Assembly (NCBI RefSeq): GCF_001280435.1
Contig: NZ_LBIP01000016.1
Span: forward strand, 124,001 to 188,000
Length of the DNA stretch: 64,000 nucleotides
Direction: 5' to 3'
DNA from: Mangrovimonas xylaniphaga
GTDB taxonomy: Bacteria; Bacteroidota; Bacteroidia; Flavobacteriales; Flavobacteriaceae
Numbering within the stretch: position 1 is the stretch's first letter; each line of letters begins with the position of its first letter. The notes under the pieces were generated by a model. It ran no database searches. It was not told where the DNA came from and saw only the letters and a program-made list of their open reading frames with translations. Shown piece after piece: positions 61,859 to 64,000 of this stretch. Both the position numbers and the translations under genes were made by a program.

Positions 61859-64000
61859 TTAATTATGCTTTTTACGCTCAATCATATAATATACCAATGG
61901 CACTACCAACAAGGTAAATACTGTGGACACAATAGTCCCTCCCATTAGGGAGATTGCCAACCCTTGGAAAATAGGGTCGAACAAGATCACAAAGGCTCCA
62001 ATTACTACCGTTCCTGCCGTTAACAAAATTGGTGTGGTACGCACAGCTCCCGCTTCAATGGCAGCCTGTTTCAGTGGCACGCCTTCGGCTACTCTTAGGT
62101 TGATAAAATCAATTAACAATACCGAGTTCCGTACCATGATTCCCGCAAGGGCAATCATTCCGATAAATGAGGTCGCGGTGAAAAATGCTCCCATAATCCA
62201 GTGTCCTAAAATAATTCCGATCAATGACAATGGAATGGCCACCATCATTACCACAGGTGCTTTAAAGTTTTGGAACCATCCTACGATTAGAATGTAGATC
62301 AAGATAATGGCTCCCATAAAGGCAATTCCCAAATCCCTAAATACTTCCAAGGTAATTTGCCATTCACCATCCCATTTTACGGTATAGTCATCTTCAAACT
62401 CGGGTTGGTTGATGTATAATTCCTCCAAAGCATAGCCTTCAGGTAAATCGATCTCTTTCAGTTTCTTTTCCATTCCTAAAATGGCATAGGCAGGACTTTC
62501 CAAAGTTCCAGCCATATCGGCCAATACATATACCACACGCTTTTGGTTCTTTCTATAGATACTCTTGGCGCGGGTTACCGGATTGATGTCTACCAAATCA
62601 CTAATGGATACCATATTCCCCATTTGAGATTTCACCTGCAATTGGGCAATATCCTGAATGGTGGACTTTTCCTTTTCATCCAAACTCAACACCAAACCAA
62701 CTTGACGGAAGGCATCCTCATCGTACAAATTGGTAATCGCACGATTGGACAAGGCCAAATTCAAGGTATGGGTAATTTGTTGAGGGGCCACACCGTACAA
62801 CATGGCCTTTTCCTTATTGATAACAAACTCATACTCCACCTGATCTGCTTCTACCATCCAATCGATATCCACCACATCATCGGTATTTTTGAGAATGGTC
62901 TGAATGCTGTCGGCAATGGCAATTTGCTCATCATAATCTGGACCGTACACCTCAGCTACAATGGTAGACAAAACTGGAGGCCCTGGCGGTACTTCCACCA
63001 ATTTTACATTAGCATTGTACTTAGCGGCAATCTTTTGAATATCCGGACGTAACAACTTGGCAATATCATGACTCTGCGCACTACGCTCCCCTTTATCAAT
63101 AAGGTTCACCTGAATATCCGCCATATTGCTACCACCACGCAAATCGTAGTGTCTTACCAATCCATTAAAAGTAATTGGCGCTGAAGTCCCTATATAATTT
63201 TGATAGCTCACCACTTCCGGTCTGGTAGAAAGGTATTGTGAAATTTCCTGAGCCACTATAGCAGTACGCTCCAACGTGGTGCCTTCAGGCATGTCAATCA
63301 CCACTTGAAATTCATTTTTGTTATCAAAAGGCAACATTTTCACCGCTACGGAATTCGTCATAAACAGTCCCATAGACCCTAGCAACAAGACAAAGGTAAA
63401 GCCTAGGAACAACCAACGCTTAAAGCGATTTTCCAATAATGGACGCTCAAATTTGTTATACATTCTGTAGATAAAGGTTTCTTCCAGCGGCTTCTCTGTT
63501 TTCTCTTTATGCTGCTTGTTATCCTTTTCACGTAAAAATATGTACCCTAAATACGGTGTGATGGTCAAGGCTACAAACAAAGACAGAATCATAGCTATAG
63601 ATGCCCCAATTGGCATTGGTGCCATATAAGGCCCCATCAATCCAGATACAAAGGCCATTGGCAATACCGAAGCAATTACCGTGAAAGTCGCCAAAATGGT
63701 AGGGTTCCCAACTTCATTGATCGCATACAAGGCTGCCTGCTTAAACGGCAAGCGTTTCATTTTGAAATGCCTATGCATGTTTTCTGCTATAATAATGGAG
63801 TCATCAACCACAATACCTGTTACAAATACTAAAGCGAAAAGCGTAATTCTATTCAATGTGTAATCCAACATGTAGTAGCTCAACAAGGTCAAGGCAAAAG
63901 TGATAGGCACCGATAAAAATACTACCAAACCACCACGCCATCCCATGGCCAACATTACAACAAAGGTTACGGCAATGATAGAACCAATAAGGTGCAATAA
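61859..64000 (-). CDS. RND-family efflux permease, C-terminal 713 residues (5' end outside window)
   Basis: The frame is open to the right edge, so the N-terminal part of about 350 residues is missing. The visible part starts in the first transmembrane bundle. ALVFVTGIVVDDSIIIAENMHRH holds the paired aspartates of proton-relay helix 4, as in HAE-type pumps, rather than the DFGxxxDGA pattern of CzcA/CusA heavy-metal pumps. The porter domain (PEGTTLERTAIVAQEISQYL) and the second bundle (GIMVRNSVLLIDFI) are complete. It would act with an adaptor and an outer-membrane channel encoded upstream. A PII-like gene follows 12 bases after the stop. Confidence 0.92.
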   Translation of the reverse strand, partial: LLHLIGSIIAVTFVVMLAMGWRGGLVVFLSVPITFALTLLSYYMLDYTLNRITLFALVFVTGIVVDDSIIIAENMHRHFKMKRLPFKQAALYAINEVGNPTILATFTVIASVLPMAFVSGLMGPYMAPMPIGASIAMILSLFVALTITPYLGYIFLREKDNKQHKEKTEKPLEETFIYRMYNKFERPLLENRFKRWLFLGFTFVLLLGSMGLFMTNSVAVKMLPFDNKNEFQVVIDMPEGTTLERTAIVAQEISQYLSTRPEVVSYQNYIGTSAPITFNGLVRHYDLRGGSNMADIQVNLIDKGERSAQSHDIAKLLRPDIQKIAAKYNANVKLVEVPPGPPVLSTIVAEVYGPDYDEQIAIADSIQTILKNTDDVVDIDWMVEADQVEYEFVINKEKAMLYGVAPQQITHTLNLALSNRAITNLYDEDAFRQVGLVLSLDEKEKSTIQDIAQLQVKSQMGNMVSISDLVDINPVTRAKSIYRKNQKRVVYVLADMAGTLESPAYAILGMEKKLKEIDLPEGYALEELYINQPEFEDDYTVKWDGEWQITLEVFRDLGIAFMGAIILIYILIVGWFQNFKAPVVMMVAIPLSLIGIILGHWIMGAFFTATSFIGMIALAGIMVRNSVLLIDFINLRVAEGVPLKQAAIEAGAVRTTPILLTAGTVVIGAFVILFDPIFQGLAISLMGGTIVSTVFTLLVVPLVYYMIERKKHN

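Noticed and set aside
62543-63052. Plus-strand open frame of 169 codons over the RND permease gene
   Set aside because: Antisense to conserved porter-domain sequence. The product looks like a low-complexity reverse translation and has no family match.
61859-64000. CusA/CzcA heavy-metal pump for the RND gene
   Set aside because: Helix 4 reads VDDSIIIAEN rather than the heavy-metal DFGxxxDGA pattern, so only the general RND label is supported.

Overview
The window is from a low-GC member of the Bacteroidota, most likely a marine Flavobacteriaceae. The evidence is the AT-rich coding style, promoters of the TAnnTTTG type (clearest ahead of the tRNA-Ser and a qorB-like gene), the order ftsK - lolA-like - lptF/G-like - ribBA, and Bacteroidota-type mobile-element proteins. 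Genus cannot be settled by eye.

Left chromosomal flank (1-16154). Housekeeping genes: an S9B dipeptidyl peptidase, pheT, tpx and dgkA, then a co-directional run ftsK - lolA - lptF/G - ribBA. On the other strand are a lipoprotein, a DegT-type aminotransferase and a nitroreductase. The flank ends in a tRNA-Ser(UGA) with a well-formed promoter.

Integrative element (16143-45427, about 29.3 kb). It sits in the 3' end of the tRNA-Ser. A 13-bp direct repeat of the tRNA end bounds it. Pairs of GTTGACA-type repeats with a 12-bp period lie inside both ends and look like integrase arm sites. A tyrosine recombinase sits next to the right end. A core of excisionase-like, ribbon-helix-helix, DUF3987 and TOPRIM/primase-like genes fills the right part. 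The cargo is a defence island. It holds (i) a tight five-gene minus-strand operon of SMC/RecF-like ATPase, HNH protein, unknown protein, two-motif phospholipase-D-like protein and SNF2-type helicase, whose composition I do not recognise as one named system; (ii) a complete type I restriction-modification operon (hsdR-hsdM-hsdS) with an AbiV-like gene overlapping the end of hsdS; and (iii) a divergent pair encoding an exported caspase-like protein with glycine-rich collagen-like blocks plus a small exported helical partner. Near the left end are a membrane protein and an exported protein with a phage tail-collar-like C-terminus. I see no relaxase or conjugation genes.

Right chromosomal flank (45428-64000). 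Genes are an acyl-CoA synthetase; a tripartite exporter operon (TetR regulator, ABC protein with eroded ATPase motifs, HlyD, TolC) behind a long palindromic operator; a DUF4209/HEPN-like gene; a 2H phosphoesterase; and a luciferase-like oxidoreductase. A divergent hxlR / qorB-like pair follows, with two palindromic operator candidates, then AraC, SnoaL-like, YceI and YgiD genes. The window closes with DUF2892, a PII-like protein and the C-terminal part of an RND efflux permease that runs off the edge.
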